A stretch of DNA of 64,000 bases from Mycobacterium paragordonae (GTDB taxonomy: Bacteria; Actinomycetota; Actinomycetes; Mycobacteriales; Mycobacteriaceae): the NCBI RefSeq assembly GCF_003614435.1, contig NZ_CP025546.1:6200001-6264000 (forward strand). The letters run 5' to 3'. Shown in pieces: positions 27,824 to 36,069 of this stretch. The notes below the pieces were generated by a model that was not told the origin of the DNA, searched no databases, and was given only the letters and a program-made list of their open reading frames with translations. How positions within the stretch are numbered: the stretch's first letter is position 1; each line of letters starts with the position of its first letter. Both the position numbers and the translations under genes were made by a program.

Positions 27824-28785
27824 CGGTGTCCTTCCGGGACGTTCACCTGCACGCGAACTCCGCCTGCATCGCTGAAAGTTGATTCCCACACGTCGACGAA
27901 GTGCCCTGCGTCGACCTTGAATCCGCGCAGTGGCGCGGTCGCCGGCTCCAGTGCCGCCGCGAAGGTGCTCAGCGGCCCCGACAACATGTCGAGGTACTGC
28001 TTGAGATTGGCCACCAGAGTGGGGACCGGGGCTCCGGGGGCGAACACGCCCTCGCCGGTGTGGGCATACGCGTCGACCTCGCGAGTCAGCCTGGCCAGCG
28101 CCAAGATTGAACTGGGCAGCCGCTCGCCGCTTCTGCTGAGCACTCCGCCGACGTCCTGATCGCTGATGTCGGTGGTCAGCGTCGCGAGGTTGCCGAAGAG
28201 TGCGGCAAGTACCTGCTTGTTGTCACGTTCGATCCTGGCTGCCCCACCGGCGGTGGCGGCAAGCGAGTCGATGGCAGCGTCGTTGCCCGAGAACACCTGC
28301 GACACCGTGCCAACGATGTTGTTGACGTAGGTCGGGTTGAGCACCGAGAGCAGCGCATTGGCCTTGTTGAGCAGATCACTCACGGTGACGGCGGGTGCCA
28401 CCCGCTCGGCCGGAATCACGGTGCCGTCGCTGAAATAGGGCGGCGCAATGTGTTTCGGCGTGAAGTCGATGTACTGTTCGCCCACCAGTGAGAGGTTCTG
28501 GATGCTTATCGCGCTGTCCGCGGGAATCGAATGTCCACGGTCGAGGTCGATCGACACCTTCAATCCGCCCGGGGTGGTGCGGATCCCGCTCACCTTGCCC
28601 ACCCGGATGCCCCGCATGGTCACCTGCGAAGTCGGCATCAACCCACCGGAGTTGTCCAGCAGCAGCGTAAGCCGGGTGGGCTGAGCGGTCGGCTCCACCT
28701 TCAGCACTCCGAATGTCAGATACCCCGCGCCCAGCAGCGTGGCGACCACGATAATCACTACGGTGATCCCGGCATTGAATTTCAT
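27820..28785 (-). CDS. MceF-type substrate-binding subunit
   Basis: 321 residues. One N-terminal signal/anchor helix (TVVIIVVATLLGAGYLTFG) is followed by the MCE domain (about 35-115; MRGIRVGKVSGIRTTPGG and NLSLVGEQYIDFTP) and then a helical needle-like C-terminal region. It is the sixth Mce subunit of the operon and lacks the long proline-rich tail of M. tuberculosis Mce4F (515 residues). It overlaps its neighbours by four bases at each end. Confidence 0.88.
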   Translation of the reverse strand: MKFNAGITVVIIVVATLLGAGYLTFGVLKVEPTAQPTRLTLLLDNSGGLMPTSQVTMRGIRVGKVSGIRTTPGGLKVSIDLDRGHSIPADSAISIQNLSLVGEQYIDFTPKHIAPPYFSDGTVIPAERVAPAVTVSDLLNKANALLSVLNPTYVNNIVGTVSQVFSGNDAAIDSLAATAGGAARIERDNKQVLAALFGNLATLTTDISDQDVGGVLSRSGERLPSSILALARLTREVDAYAHTGEGVFAPGAPVPTLVANLKQYLDMLSGPLSTFAAALEPATAPLRGFKVDAGHFVDVWESTFSDAGGVRVQVNVPEGHR

Positions 28786-29786
28786 GGCAGCATCCCCATT
28801 GTCCGCATCGCCGCAATCGCCTCGTCCGCCCGCGTTGCGGGGCTGACCGACACGCTGAGCCGCGGACCACCGTTGCTGTAGAAGGGGATCAGCTTGTCGC
28901 GGATCAGCGCGATCATCTTGTCGGCCATCGCCGGCAGGGTGGTGTCGGCCGACGCGATGGTCTTCACCGTCGGTGTGATGTAGGAGAGCATCTGCAGCAG
29001 GTCAGGTGTGTTGGGCACGAGAAGCTCCCCGCCGTAGCGTCCCAGGTCCTGTGCACACACCAGCAATTGGACGATGCTGGGCAACACCGCGGACATCGCC
29101 CGCAGCCGCACCGGCCCCTCGTTGATCAGGCGGTCGAACGCCCCGGTTTCAGCCAGCAATCCGTTGCTGACCCGCTCTGTGCTGGTGAGGATTTCGTCGA
29201 TCTTGTCCTGGTTGGCGGCCAGGTCGCGCAGCATTCCGGCCAGCTTCTGGCGCATCCGGTCCAGCTCGGCGGGGTCCTTGGAAAAGGCGTTGTTGAAATT
29301 GGCGACCGATTCTTCCAGCGTGCTCAGTGACCCGCCGGACACCAGGGTCGACACCGAGCGCAGGATGTCCTCGACATTGTCGGCGGGGACGGTGTTGCGC
29401 AGCGGTATCGTGTCGCCGTCGTGCAAGTGGGAAGGCGCCGGATTCTCCGCCGGCAACAGCGCAATGTAGATGTCGCCCAACACGGTTGCCTGCCGCAGCT
29501 CGGCCCGGGTGTTCTGGGGGAGCTTGACGCTGTCGTTGACGTCCACGTAGGCGACCGCCGTGCTGCCCACCAACTGGACCCGGTCCAGCACACCGACCTG
29601 GACACCGCCGAGGTCCACCTTCGCCCTCGCCGGGAGATTCAGCACGCTGGAGAATTCAATCTTGATGCTGTACTTGCCGATCGGAACATAGGCGCCCGGC
29701 ACCGGCAGCCGGGCCGGGTCGAGTGAGCAGCCCGACACCAGGCACGCACAGGCCACCCATGCCGCGACCAGCCAACGCCGCATCAT
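28782..29786 (-). CDS. MceE-type lipoprotein subunit
   Basis: 334 residues from ATG 29786, overlapping mceD by four bases. The signal peptide ends in the lipobox VSGC (Cys about residue 21), so the protein is lipid-anchored, as Mce E subunits (Lpr proteins) are. The MCE domain follows (LPARAKVDLGGVQVGVLDRV, TVLGDIYIALLP), then helical segments with DLAANQDKIDEIL. The lipid anchor and fifth position in the operon identify it as the E subunit. Confidence 0.88.
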   Translation of the reverse strand: MMRRWLVAAWVACACLVSGCSLDPARLPVPGAYVPIGKYSIKIEFSSVLNLPARAKVDLGGVQVGVLDRVQLVGSTAVAYVDVNDSVKLPQNTRAELRQATVLGDIYIALLPAENPAPSHLHDGDTIPLRNTVPADNVEDILRSVSTLVSGGSLSTLEESVANFNNAFSKDPAELDRMRQKLAGMLRDLAANQDKIDEILTSTERVSNGLLAETGAFDRLINEGPVRLRAMSAVLPSIVQLLVCAQDLGRYGGELLVPNTPDLLQMLSYITPTVKTIASADTTLPAMADKMIALIRDKLIPFYSNGGPRLSVSVSPATRADEAIAAMRTMGMLP

Positions 29787-30907
29787 GACGCCGCCCCGAG
29801 CAGGAGGTCGGTCAGCCCCAGGGTGACCGCGTCGGAGTTCGCGCCGGGAGCGCAGGCCGCCTCGGCGCCCGGCACGTTGCGCTGCCGCAACACGCTGCAG
29901 ATCGTGTCGGCCTGCGACGGTGACATCGACACCTGCGGCGGGAGGTACGTGACATGGTGTGAGCCCCAAGCCGGTTGATACTGCGACGCAATCCAATTGG
30001 TGACCGGCGGCAGTGCGTTGATGAAGCCGACGATCTGCGGGGTATAGGCGGTCAGAACGTCCCTGAGCCAGGGAACCAGCTTGTCGCCGATGTTGTTGTA
30101 CGCCCTGGGCCCGAACCGGTTCAGCGCATCGACCAGCAGGGGTAACGCGTGCCCGAGATGGGCCAGCGCGGAACCGAACCCGTTCGACAGGCCCTCGATC
30201 ATGCGCAGGCTCTCGGGCAGGGTCTGCAGCACGGTGGTGAAGGTGTCCCAGTGCGCGAGCAGGTCGGAGGTGAGAATCTCACTGTTGGCCAGCAGTTGCC
30301 GGTATTCGGTATCGGCATGGTTGGGGTCGCCCACCAGGGTGACCAGATCCCGCAACGTCTGGTTGGTCTCCGGGCCGGTGCCCTCCAGGGAGCGGCTCAA
30401 CGCGGCCAGGCTCTGGTTGATTGCCTGCGCGCCGGGCGCTTTCGCGGGATCCGGACCGTCACCCAGGATGGCGCCCGCGAGTTTGTCGACGGCAGAGAAG
30501 GTTTGACTGACGCTGATCGGCGTCTTGGTGGATTGCAGCTTGATGCACTGGGCGCCGGAGAACTTGGGGCCGCCGGCGTAGGGCTTGGTGAGCTCGACGT
30601 GCCGGTCGGCGACGATCGACTGCGAGTAGGTGAGGGCCCCGACATCGGCCGGCAACTCGAGGTCGCCGGGGACGGTGAAGTCCACCTGCACGTAGTCGGG
30701 CTTGTTCGCGATCGCGGTCACCGACCCCACGTCGATGCCCAGCAACTGCACCTTGTTCCCCGGGTAAAGCCCTACCGCGTCGCTGAATTCGGCACACAGT
30801 GCCCTGGTTTCCGGCGCCATCACTTTGGCGCCGGTGACCGCGACGGCGACGATTCCGGCAACCGCGGCGAACACCCCCACACCTATCCAGGTGGATCTCT
30901 TCCTCAT
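29783..30907 (-). CDS. MceD-type substrate-binding subunit
   Basis: 374 residues, the largest Mce protein of this operon. N-terminal membrane helix (TWIGVGVFAAVAGIVAVAV), MCE domain with YPGNKVQLLGIDVGSVTAI and a variant strand order, then a long alpha-helical C-terminal half ending in paired cysteines (TICSVLRQ, EAACAPG). The family forms a hexameric periplasmic tunnel with A-F subunits and passes lipids to the YrbE permeases. The mceC stop ends one base before the ATG. Confidence 0.88.
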   Translation of the reverse strand: MRKRSTWIGVGVFAAVAGIVAVAVTGAKVMAPETRALCAEFSDAVGLYPGNKVQLLGIDVGSVTAIANKPDYVQVDFTVPGDLELPADVGALTYSQSIVADRHVELTKPYAGGPKFSGAQCIKLQSTKTPISVSQTFSAVDKLAGAILGDGPDPAKAPGAQAINQSLAALSRSLEGTGPETNQTLRDLVTLVGDPNHADTEYRQLLANSEILTSDLLAHWDTFTTVLQTLPESLRMIEGLSNGFGSALAHLGHALPLLVDALNRFGPRAYNNIGDKLVPWLRDVLTAYTPQIVGFINALPPVTNWIASQYQPAWGSHHVTYLPPQVSMSPSQADTICSVLRQRNVPGAEAACAPGANSDAVTLGLTDLLLGAAS

Positions 30908-30908
30908 A

Positions 30909-31916
30909 TCAGCACTGCTTCACCATGTTGGGCAGACAGACAGCGGGGGCGCGGACCACCCGGTTGCTCTGGTCTACGACGACACCGTGCCCCTGCAACA
31001 TCGGCAGCAACACATTGACGATCTGGGTCAATCCCTCGGTGGCCTTGCCCACCCGCTCCGGGTGCGCCACCAGTGCGGTGACGATGTCATCGATGCCGTT
31101 GACCGAAGGGGCCAACTCACGGTTGTAGAACACCATGACCCGGTCGATGATGCGGGTCAATTCGCCTAGGAGCGTGAAGAACTCGATGATGTCGACGGAC
31201 TTCGAGGTATAACGCTGGCCTACTAACGCGAACTGCTCGATCAGGGCAGTGAGTTGCCCGCGTCCGGACGCGAACGCGCCGGCGGCGTCGTTGACGAAAT
31301 CGACGCCGCGGTGGAAGTCACCGCTCATCTTGCTCAGCGAGCCGGTCAGCTCGTTGGCGGACTGCAGGATCTCGCGTAGAGCGTTGGGATATTTGTTGGT
31401 CGCGTTGGCCAGTTCGGTGAAGGTGTCGTGAATGACCTGGCCGTTGACGTCTCGCAGGAATGGGGTCACCGACTGGATGATGTCGTTGCCCTCGAACGGC
31501 GTCTTGACGCGCTGCGGCGGAATGACGTTGTGACCCAACGGAACACTGCCCTGCGGATCGAGAGCGATGTAATGACCGCCGAGGGGGGTCAGCAGCCGGA
31601 TGTCCAGCGTCGTATCGGACCCGATGGCGACCGAGCGGTCGACGTCGAACGTCATCTCGACGAGCGTCCGGCTCAACCGCACGCCGGTCACCTTGCCCAC
31701 CGGCACTCCGGCGACGCGGATCTCGTCACCGACGCGCACACCGCCGGACGTGGCCGAGTGCGCGGTGTAGCCGGCCTGGTCTGCCGGATTGACGTAAGCC
31801 AGCCCGGTGGTGACCAATGCGACCACGATGGCGAACACACCCACGATGCCGAGACGGCGGTTGCGTACCGCCTCGCCGCGATCGTCGAGCACGCGGCGGT
31901 TCCGCACGCCGATCAT
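30909..31916 (-). CDS. MceC-type substrate-binding subunit
   Basis: 335 residues from ATG 31916 (MIGVRNRR), chosen because it overlaps the mceB stop as ATGA; a GTG two codons earlier is also possible. N-terminal membrane helix (LGIVGVFAIVVALVTTGLAYV), MCE domain (VRVGDEIRVAGVPVGKVTGV, then LLTPLGGHYIAL), and coiled helical C-terminal part ending KQC. Lipid transport is inferred from the family. Confidence 0.88.
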   Translation of the reverse strand: MIGVRNRRVLDDRGEAVRNRRLGIVGVFAIVVALVTTGLAYVNPADQAGYTAHSATSGGVRVGDEIRVAGVPVGKVTGVRLSRTLVEMTFDVDRSVAIGSDTTLDIRLLTPLGGHYIALDPQGSVPLGHNVIPPQRVKTPFEGNDIIQSVTPFLRDVNGQVIHDTFTELANATNKYPNALREILQSANELTGSLSKMSGDFHRGVDFVNDAAGAFASGRGQLTALIEQFALVGQRYTSKSVDIIEFFTLLGELTRIIDRVMVFYNRELAPSVNGIDDIVTALVAHPERVGKATEGLTQIVNVLLPMLQGHGVVVDQSNRVVRAPAVCLPNMVKQC

Positions 31917-32929
31917 CGGCACACCACCAGACCCTGTTGGGCGAACGACACTTCACCGACACCGGGCAGCTGCAACTCGCCGTTGGAGCAGGTGAACGCC
32001 GGCCGTTCGTCATCGACCAGCGAGTCGCGCAAACCCTGGATCAGGGTGGGAGTCAGCGACAATCCGGCGATCACCGTGGGTGTCTGCGGGAACAGCCGCG
32101 TGGCCATTCCGTACAGCGGTGATGTCGAAGCGTCGAAGCCGCGTTCGGCGGTTTGCAGCACCCGGACCAGGCTGCGCATCATCGGCAGTTCAATATCGAT
32201 CGAGGTGCGGAACTCCTCGGCCTTCGACGTGAAAGTCGCCAGCGCGTCGTTGAGCGCGTTGATGAGGTTGAACAGTTGCTGCGACTTGCCGCCGAGATCC
32301 CGGGACAGGTCACTGAGGTTGTGCAGCAACAGGGTGATGACGGCCTGCCGGTTGACGGCGTACTTGGAGATGGTGTCGAGATCGCGCAGCACCGGCCCGA
32401 TCCCGGTGTCGTCGCCCTGGATCAACCGCAGCAGGTTCTCGCCGAACTGGTTGAGCTGAGCCGCGTCCAACGTCTGGAACACCGGCCGGAACCCGTTGAA
32501 CAGCTTGGTGATATCGAATGACGGCACCGTCTGACCCAGGGGGATCATCGATCCGCCGGGCAGTCGCTGGCCGGCCCGGCCACTGGCGGAGGAGGTCTGC
32601 ACCAGTTCCACGTAGCGCTGCCCCAGCAGGTTCTGGTAGCGCACGGCCGCGATGGTGTTGCGGTACAACGGATGTTCGTTTAGGGCACTGAACTCGACCC
32701 TGGCAGTGCGGCCTTCGAGCCGGATGCCCTCGACCTTGCCGACCTGCACTCCGGAGATGCGGACGTCGTTGCCCACGTCCAGCCCGGACACGTCGGTGAA
32801 CGTCGCCGAGTAGTGCGAGACCGGACCGTCGACCGGACTCCGCAACGCGGTAACAAGCAGGACCGCGCACACGATGGCGACCGCGGTGAACACCGTCAGC
32901 CAAAACACCGGCCTGGCCAGCTTTCTCAT
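31913..32929 (-). CDS. MceB-type substrate-binding subunit
   Basis: 338 residues from ATG 32929, overlapping mceA by four bases. N-terminal helix (PVFWLTVFTAVAIVCAVLLV), MCE domain (LDVGNDVRISGVQVGKVEGI, then YQNLLGQRYVELVQ) and a C-terminal helical region ending in a pair of Cys-containing segments (AFTCSNGELQ, GLVVCR). Second Mce subunit of the set. Confidence 0.88.
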   Translation of the reverse strand: MRKLARPVFWLTVFTAVAIVCAVLLVTALRSPVDGPVSHYSATFTDVSGLDVGNDVRISGVQVGKVEGIRLEGRTARVEFSALNEHPLYRNTIAAVRYQNLLGQRYVELVQTSSASGRAGQRLPGGSMIPLGQTVPSFDITKLFNGFRPVFQTLDAAQLNQFGENLLRLIQGDDTGIGPVLRDLDTISKYAVNRQAVITLLLHNLSDLSRDLGGKSQQLFNLINALNDALATFTSKAEEFRTSIDIELPMMRSLVRVLQTAERGFDASTSPLYGMATRLFPQTPTVIAGLSLTPTLIQGLRDSLVDDERPAFTCSNGELQLPGVGEVSFAQQGLVVCR

Positions 32930-33918
32930 GGGCGCGGACCCCCGTCCAGAGACACTTCGGTGCGCAACCGTACCTGACCGTCGACCACCGTCAGGGCCCC
33001 GTCCGCACGATCGACCAGGCTGGACAGCCGGTCGTAAGCGGGCGCCAGGCTGCCGGCGGCGAACGACGCCGGCACTCCGACGTTCATGATCGCGTTGACC
33101 ATCTGCACGATCCACGTGCTGTTCTGTCCGGCGAGCTGACCGACATCGACCAGCAGCTGCCCGGTCTGCTGGAAGACCAGGTTGGTTCGCTCGATACCGC
33201 CGGGTCCCACGAGTGGGGTCAGCCCGTCCACCAGGTTGGTGCTCAGTCCGACCACCGGCAGCGCGTCGCCCAGACCGGTCACGAACGATGCCAGCACCGA
33301 AAGCGACTGGGCGACAGGCATGGTGTTGGTGTCGGCGATGATCTTCGCCAGGTCCGATCCGGCCCTGGCCAACGGCTCGACGATGTCAGCGTGCCGGCGC
33401 AGCACCTCGATGACGTGCTCGAACTCCGGGTTGTCGAAGCTGCGGCTCAGTTTCTGACCCTGACGCAGCAGCCCGGTGATCGACGCCGCCTGCACGTCGG
33501 CGCTCATCACCAGCGTTTGATTCGACCGCAGCGGAGGGCCGTTGCCGTCGCTGACGAGTTCCACTGCCGCCGTTCCGAATACATTCGACGAGGTGAACCT
33601 GGCCTTGGTATCGGTGGTAAGCGCCCCGGCCTGCCGCGGGTCGAGCAGCACCGTCATCCGTTGTCTGTTGTAGCCGACCGATTCCAGTTCCTTCACCGAG
33701 CCGATGGCCAGGCCGTGAAACTTGACCTCGGCGCCGGGGGCCAGGCCCTCACCGATGGTGTTGGCGATCACGGTGAGCTTGAATGTGTCGTCGTAGGTCC
33801 CCTGGGCGGTCTGGTAGAGCACGGTGCCGATCAGCGCCAGCACCACGGCAACGGCCAGGCCGCGGATCCTCAAGGTGGTTGCGGTCGCCCGTCTCGCGAC
33901 CAGGTCTCTAATCGTCAT
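32926..33918 (-). CDS. MceA-type substrate-binding subunit
   Basis: 330 residues. N-terminal membrane helix (LAVAVVLALIGTVLYQTA), MCE domain (LAPGAEVKFHGLAIGSVKEL, then SSNVFGTAAVELV) and helical remainder. It follows yrbEB by three bases and opens the six-gene Mce series. It is shorter than Mce4A of M. tuberculosis (about 400 residues), one reason not to call this locus mce4. Confidence 0.88.
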   Translation of the reverse strand: MTIRDLVARRATATTLRIRGLAVAVVLALIGTVLYQTAQGTYDDTFKLTVIANTIGEGLAPGAEVKFHGLAIGSVKELESVGYNRQRMTVLLDPRQAGALTTDTKARFTSSNVFGTAAVELVSDGNGPPLRSNQTLVMSADVQAASITGLLRQGQKLSRSFDNPEFEHVIEVLRRHADIVEPLARAGSDLAKIIADTNTMPVAQSLSVLASFVTGLGDALPVVGLSTNLVDGLTPLVGPGGIERTNLVFQQTGQLLVDVGQLAGQNSTWIVQMVNAIMNVGVPASFAAGSLAPAYDRLSSLVDRADGALTVVDGQVRLRTEVSLDGGPRP

Positions 33919-33921
33919 GTG

Positions 33922-34806
33922 CTACCCCGACAACCGCAGGCCCGGATTGTTGCCCCAGAACACCAGCGTCAGCACCATGTCGGCGACGACCACCGAGATC
34001 AGGCTGGCCCGGATCGCGCGGCCCGAGGCCTGACCAACGCCCTCGGGACCACCGGCCGCGTAATAACCCTCGTAGCAATGGATTCCCACGATCAGCAACA
34101 CGAAGATCGCCGCCTTGACCACCGAGAGCATCACGTCGGACGGTTGGATGAACGCGTCGAAGTAGTGGTAGTAGGTACCTGATGACTGATGGTGCACCAC
34201 ATTGACCACCAGGGAGCAGAACAGGTAACTCAGCACCAGTGACATCAGATAGAGCGGAATGATCGTGATGACACCGGCGACCACCCGCGGCGTCACCACA
34301 TAGGGAATCGACGAAATACCCTGCACCTCAAGGGCATCGATCTCCTCGGAGATCCGCATGGAACCGATCTCGGCGGTCATCCGGGTGCCCGCCTGCGCGC
34401 CGAACCCGATCGCCGCGATCATCGGAGCCATCTCCCTGGTGTTGGCGTAGGCGGAGATGAATCCGGTCAGCGGGCCCATCCCGACCATGTCCAGGGCGGC
34501 ATAGCCCTCGATGCCGACCGACGCGCCGATCGCGGCGCCCATGAACACCAGCACCCCCACCGTCCCGCCGCCGACGATCAATGATCCGTTGCCCCAGATC
34601 ATGTCGACGAGGATCGCCCCGGTGTGGCGCCGGTAGCGGGTGACGGTCCGGGGTATCGCGCCGAGCGCCAGGATCAGAAAGCTGGCCTGGTGCCCGAGAC
34701 GTTCGAACAGCGAGAGGCCCCGGTTGGCCGCGCCCAACGGCAGCCGCAGCGCCGCCGCGATTCCACCCGGCCGGTAAGTGGCCGGCCTGGCCACATACCC
34801 GGCCAT
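33922..34806 (-). CDS. YrbE-type Mce permease subunit B
   Basis: 294 residues with about five or six membrane segments and the MlaE/permease signature (MTAEIGSMRISEEIDALEVQGISSIPYVVTPRVVAG), including the conserved acidic E-x-D. It overlaps the upstream permease gene by one base (TGATG). With the A subunit it forms the inner-membrane channel of the Mce lipid importer, powered by an MceG ATPase encoded elsewhere. Confidence 0.92.
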   Translation of the reverse strand: MAGYVARPATYRPGGIAAALRLPLGAANRGLSLFERLGHQASFLILALGAIPRTVTRYRRHTGAILVDMIWGNGSLIVGGGTVGVLVFMGAAIGASVGIEGYAALDMVGMGPLTGFISAYANTREMAPMIAAIGFGAQAGTRMTAEIGSMRISEEIDALEVQGISSIPYVVTPRVVAGVITIIPLYLMSLVLSYLFCSLVVNVVHHQSSGTYYHYFDAFIQPSDVMLSVVKAAIFVLLIVGIHCYEGYYAAGGPEGVGQASGRAIRASLISVVVADMVLTLVFWGNNPGLRLSG

Positions 34807-35690
34807 CAGCCCACCTTCGTCGGCATGAGTGTGGTGACGAGTTCGGTGATCACCAGATTGAGCAGGAAGACAGCGACCACGCCCAACACGACGGCGGCGT
34901 TGACCGCGTCAGCCACGCCGCGCGGGCCACCCCGGGCCTCCAGCCCCCGTTGACAGGAGATGAGCGTCACGATCACGCCGAAGAGCCAGGTCTTCAGCAG
35001 GGCAACGACGAGATCGGCTGTGGTGGCGAAAGATCCGAACGAGGCGATGTAACTGCCCGGCGTGCCGGACTGGAAGCCGACATTGATCACGTATCCGGCC
35101 GACAGCCCCATGAAGATGATGAAGACGCACAGCAGCGGTGCCACCAGGATCATCGCCGCCAGTCGCGGGGTGACCAGGCGCTGCACCGGGTCGATGCCCA
35201 TCACCCGCAGCGCATCGACCTCGTCCCGGATGCTGCGCGCGCCCAGGTCGGTGGTGACCGCCGCACCGGCCGCCCCTCCCAACAGCAGCGCGGCAACGAT
35301 CGGCGCGGCCTGCCGGATCACTCCGAGACCGCCGGCCGCGCCCGATATCGACGTCGCGCCAACCTGCTGAATTACGCTGCCCACCTGCACCGCAACGATG
35401 ACTCCGAACGGAATGGAGATCAGCAGCGCGGGAATCGCGGTGACGCTGACAATGAAAGCCGCCTGGTGCAGCGTGTCCCGCCACGGGTGACGTAGCCGGA
35501 ACAGATCGGTGATCAGGTACAGGGCCGAGCGCACCGCCAGCTCGAAGAACCGGCCGAGCGTCTGCAGCGATCCGTCCGCCTTGCGCACGGCGCGACGACC
35601 GGCGCGGACAACCCGTGGAGCTCTGCGGCGGGGTGTGGCAGGCGCGGCCGACGTGACCGTCGGCGGGGGAGCCTCGATCACCGGATTCAC
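34806..35690 (-). CDS. YrbE-type Mce permease subunit A
   Basis: 294 residues from GTG 35690, chosen because GGAAGGA lies nine bases before and the upstream codons look non-coding. The N-terminus is Pro/Ala/Arg-rich and cytoplasmic. Membrane segments follow, together with the MlaE motif (TTDLGARSIRDEVDALRVMGIDPVQRLVTPR). First gene of a nine-gene minus-strand operon (yrbEA, yrbEB, mceA-F, mas) with tight overlaps throughout. Its promoter lies in the 379-base region shared with the divergent GMC oxidoreductase gene. Confidence 0.92.
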   Translation of the reverse strand: MNPVIEAPPPTVTSAAPATPRRRAPRVVRAGRRAVRKADGSLQTLGRFFELAVRSALYLITDLFRLRHPWRDTLHQAAFIVSVTAIPALLISIPFGVIVAVQVGSVIQQVGATSISGAAGGLGVIRQAAPIVAALLLGGAAGAAVTTDLGARSIRDEVDALRVMGIDPVQRLVTPRLAAMILVAPLLCVFIIFMGLSAGYVINVGFQSGTPGSYIASFGSFATTADLVVALLKTWLFGVIVTLISCQRGLEARGGPRGVADAVNAAVVLGVVAVFLLNLVITELVTTLMPTKVG

Positions 35691-36069
35691 CAGGCCACGT
35701 CCTTCCGCGGGCCGGCCGCAGCCGGGTGGGCAGAACAAAAAGACATGACGGTTCCCCGGGGATCAAAAGAAGGTTTGGGTCTAACTGACGTTGTTAGTGA
35801 GTTCGCACAGTACAACACCGCGCGTTATTAAAGCGAGTCCTAATCGTTATTTCTTCTGCGCAATACAAATCCATGTCAAACGCGTTGACATATCGCGTCG
35901 ATTTTCAAATGTAAAGTTGTTTTACGCGCTCTCCATAAATCGTCGTTCAGGCCTGTCGCGTCAACTTTGAAAAGATTCTCGGCCAATTTCAGGCGAACCA
36001 TGGTATAGCTGCCGCCGCGGGTTTAGGCTGCGCTACATTTACCGGTCCCCGACATTGGAGGTTGCCGTC
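35691..36069. promoter_or_regulatory. Divergent promoter region of mce and GMC genes with a KstR-like palindrome
   Basis: AT-rich compared with its surroundings and without coding sequence. At 35874-35890 TGTCAA and TTGACA flank ACGCG; within it TCAAACGCGTTGAC (35876-35889) matches the KstR pattern T-NN-AAC-NN-GTT-NN-A at all but the last position. A second dyad, CTAAC (35781-35785) with GTTAG (35793-35797), lies closer to yrbEA, and GTAAA/TTTAC arms flank GTTGT near 35911-35925. No -10/-35 pair is certain. Confidence 0.5.

Noticed and set aside
27116..35690. Naming the mce operon mce4 because it lies in the sterol locus
   Set aside because: Subunit lengths and the single Mas gene disagree with mce4; without a phylogeny the subfamily must stay open.
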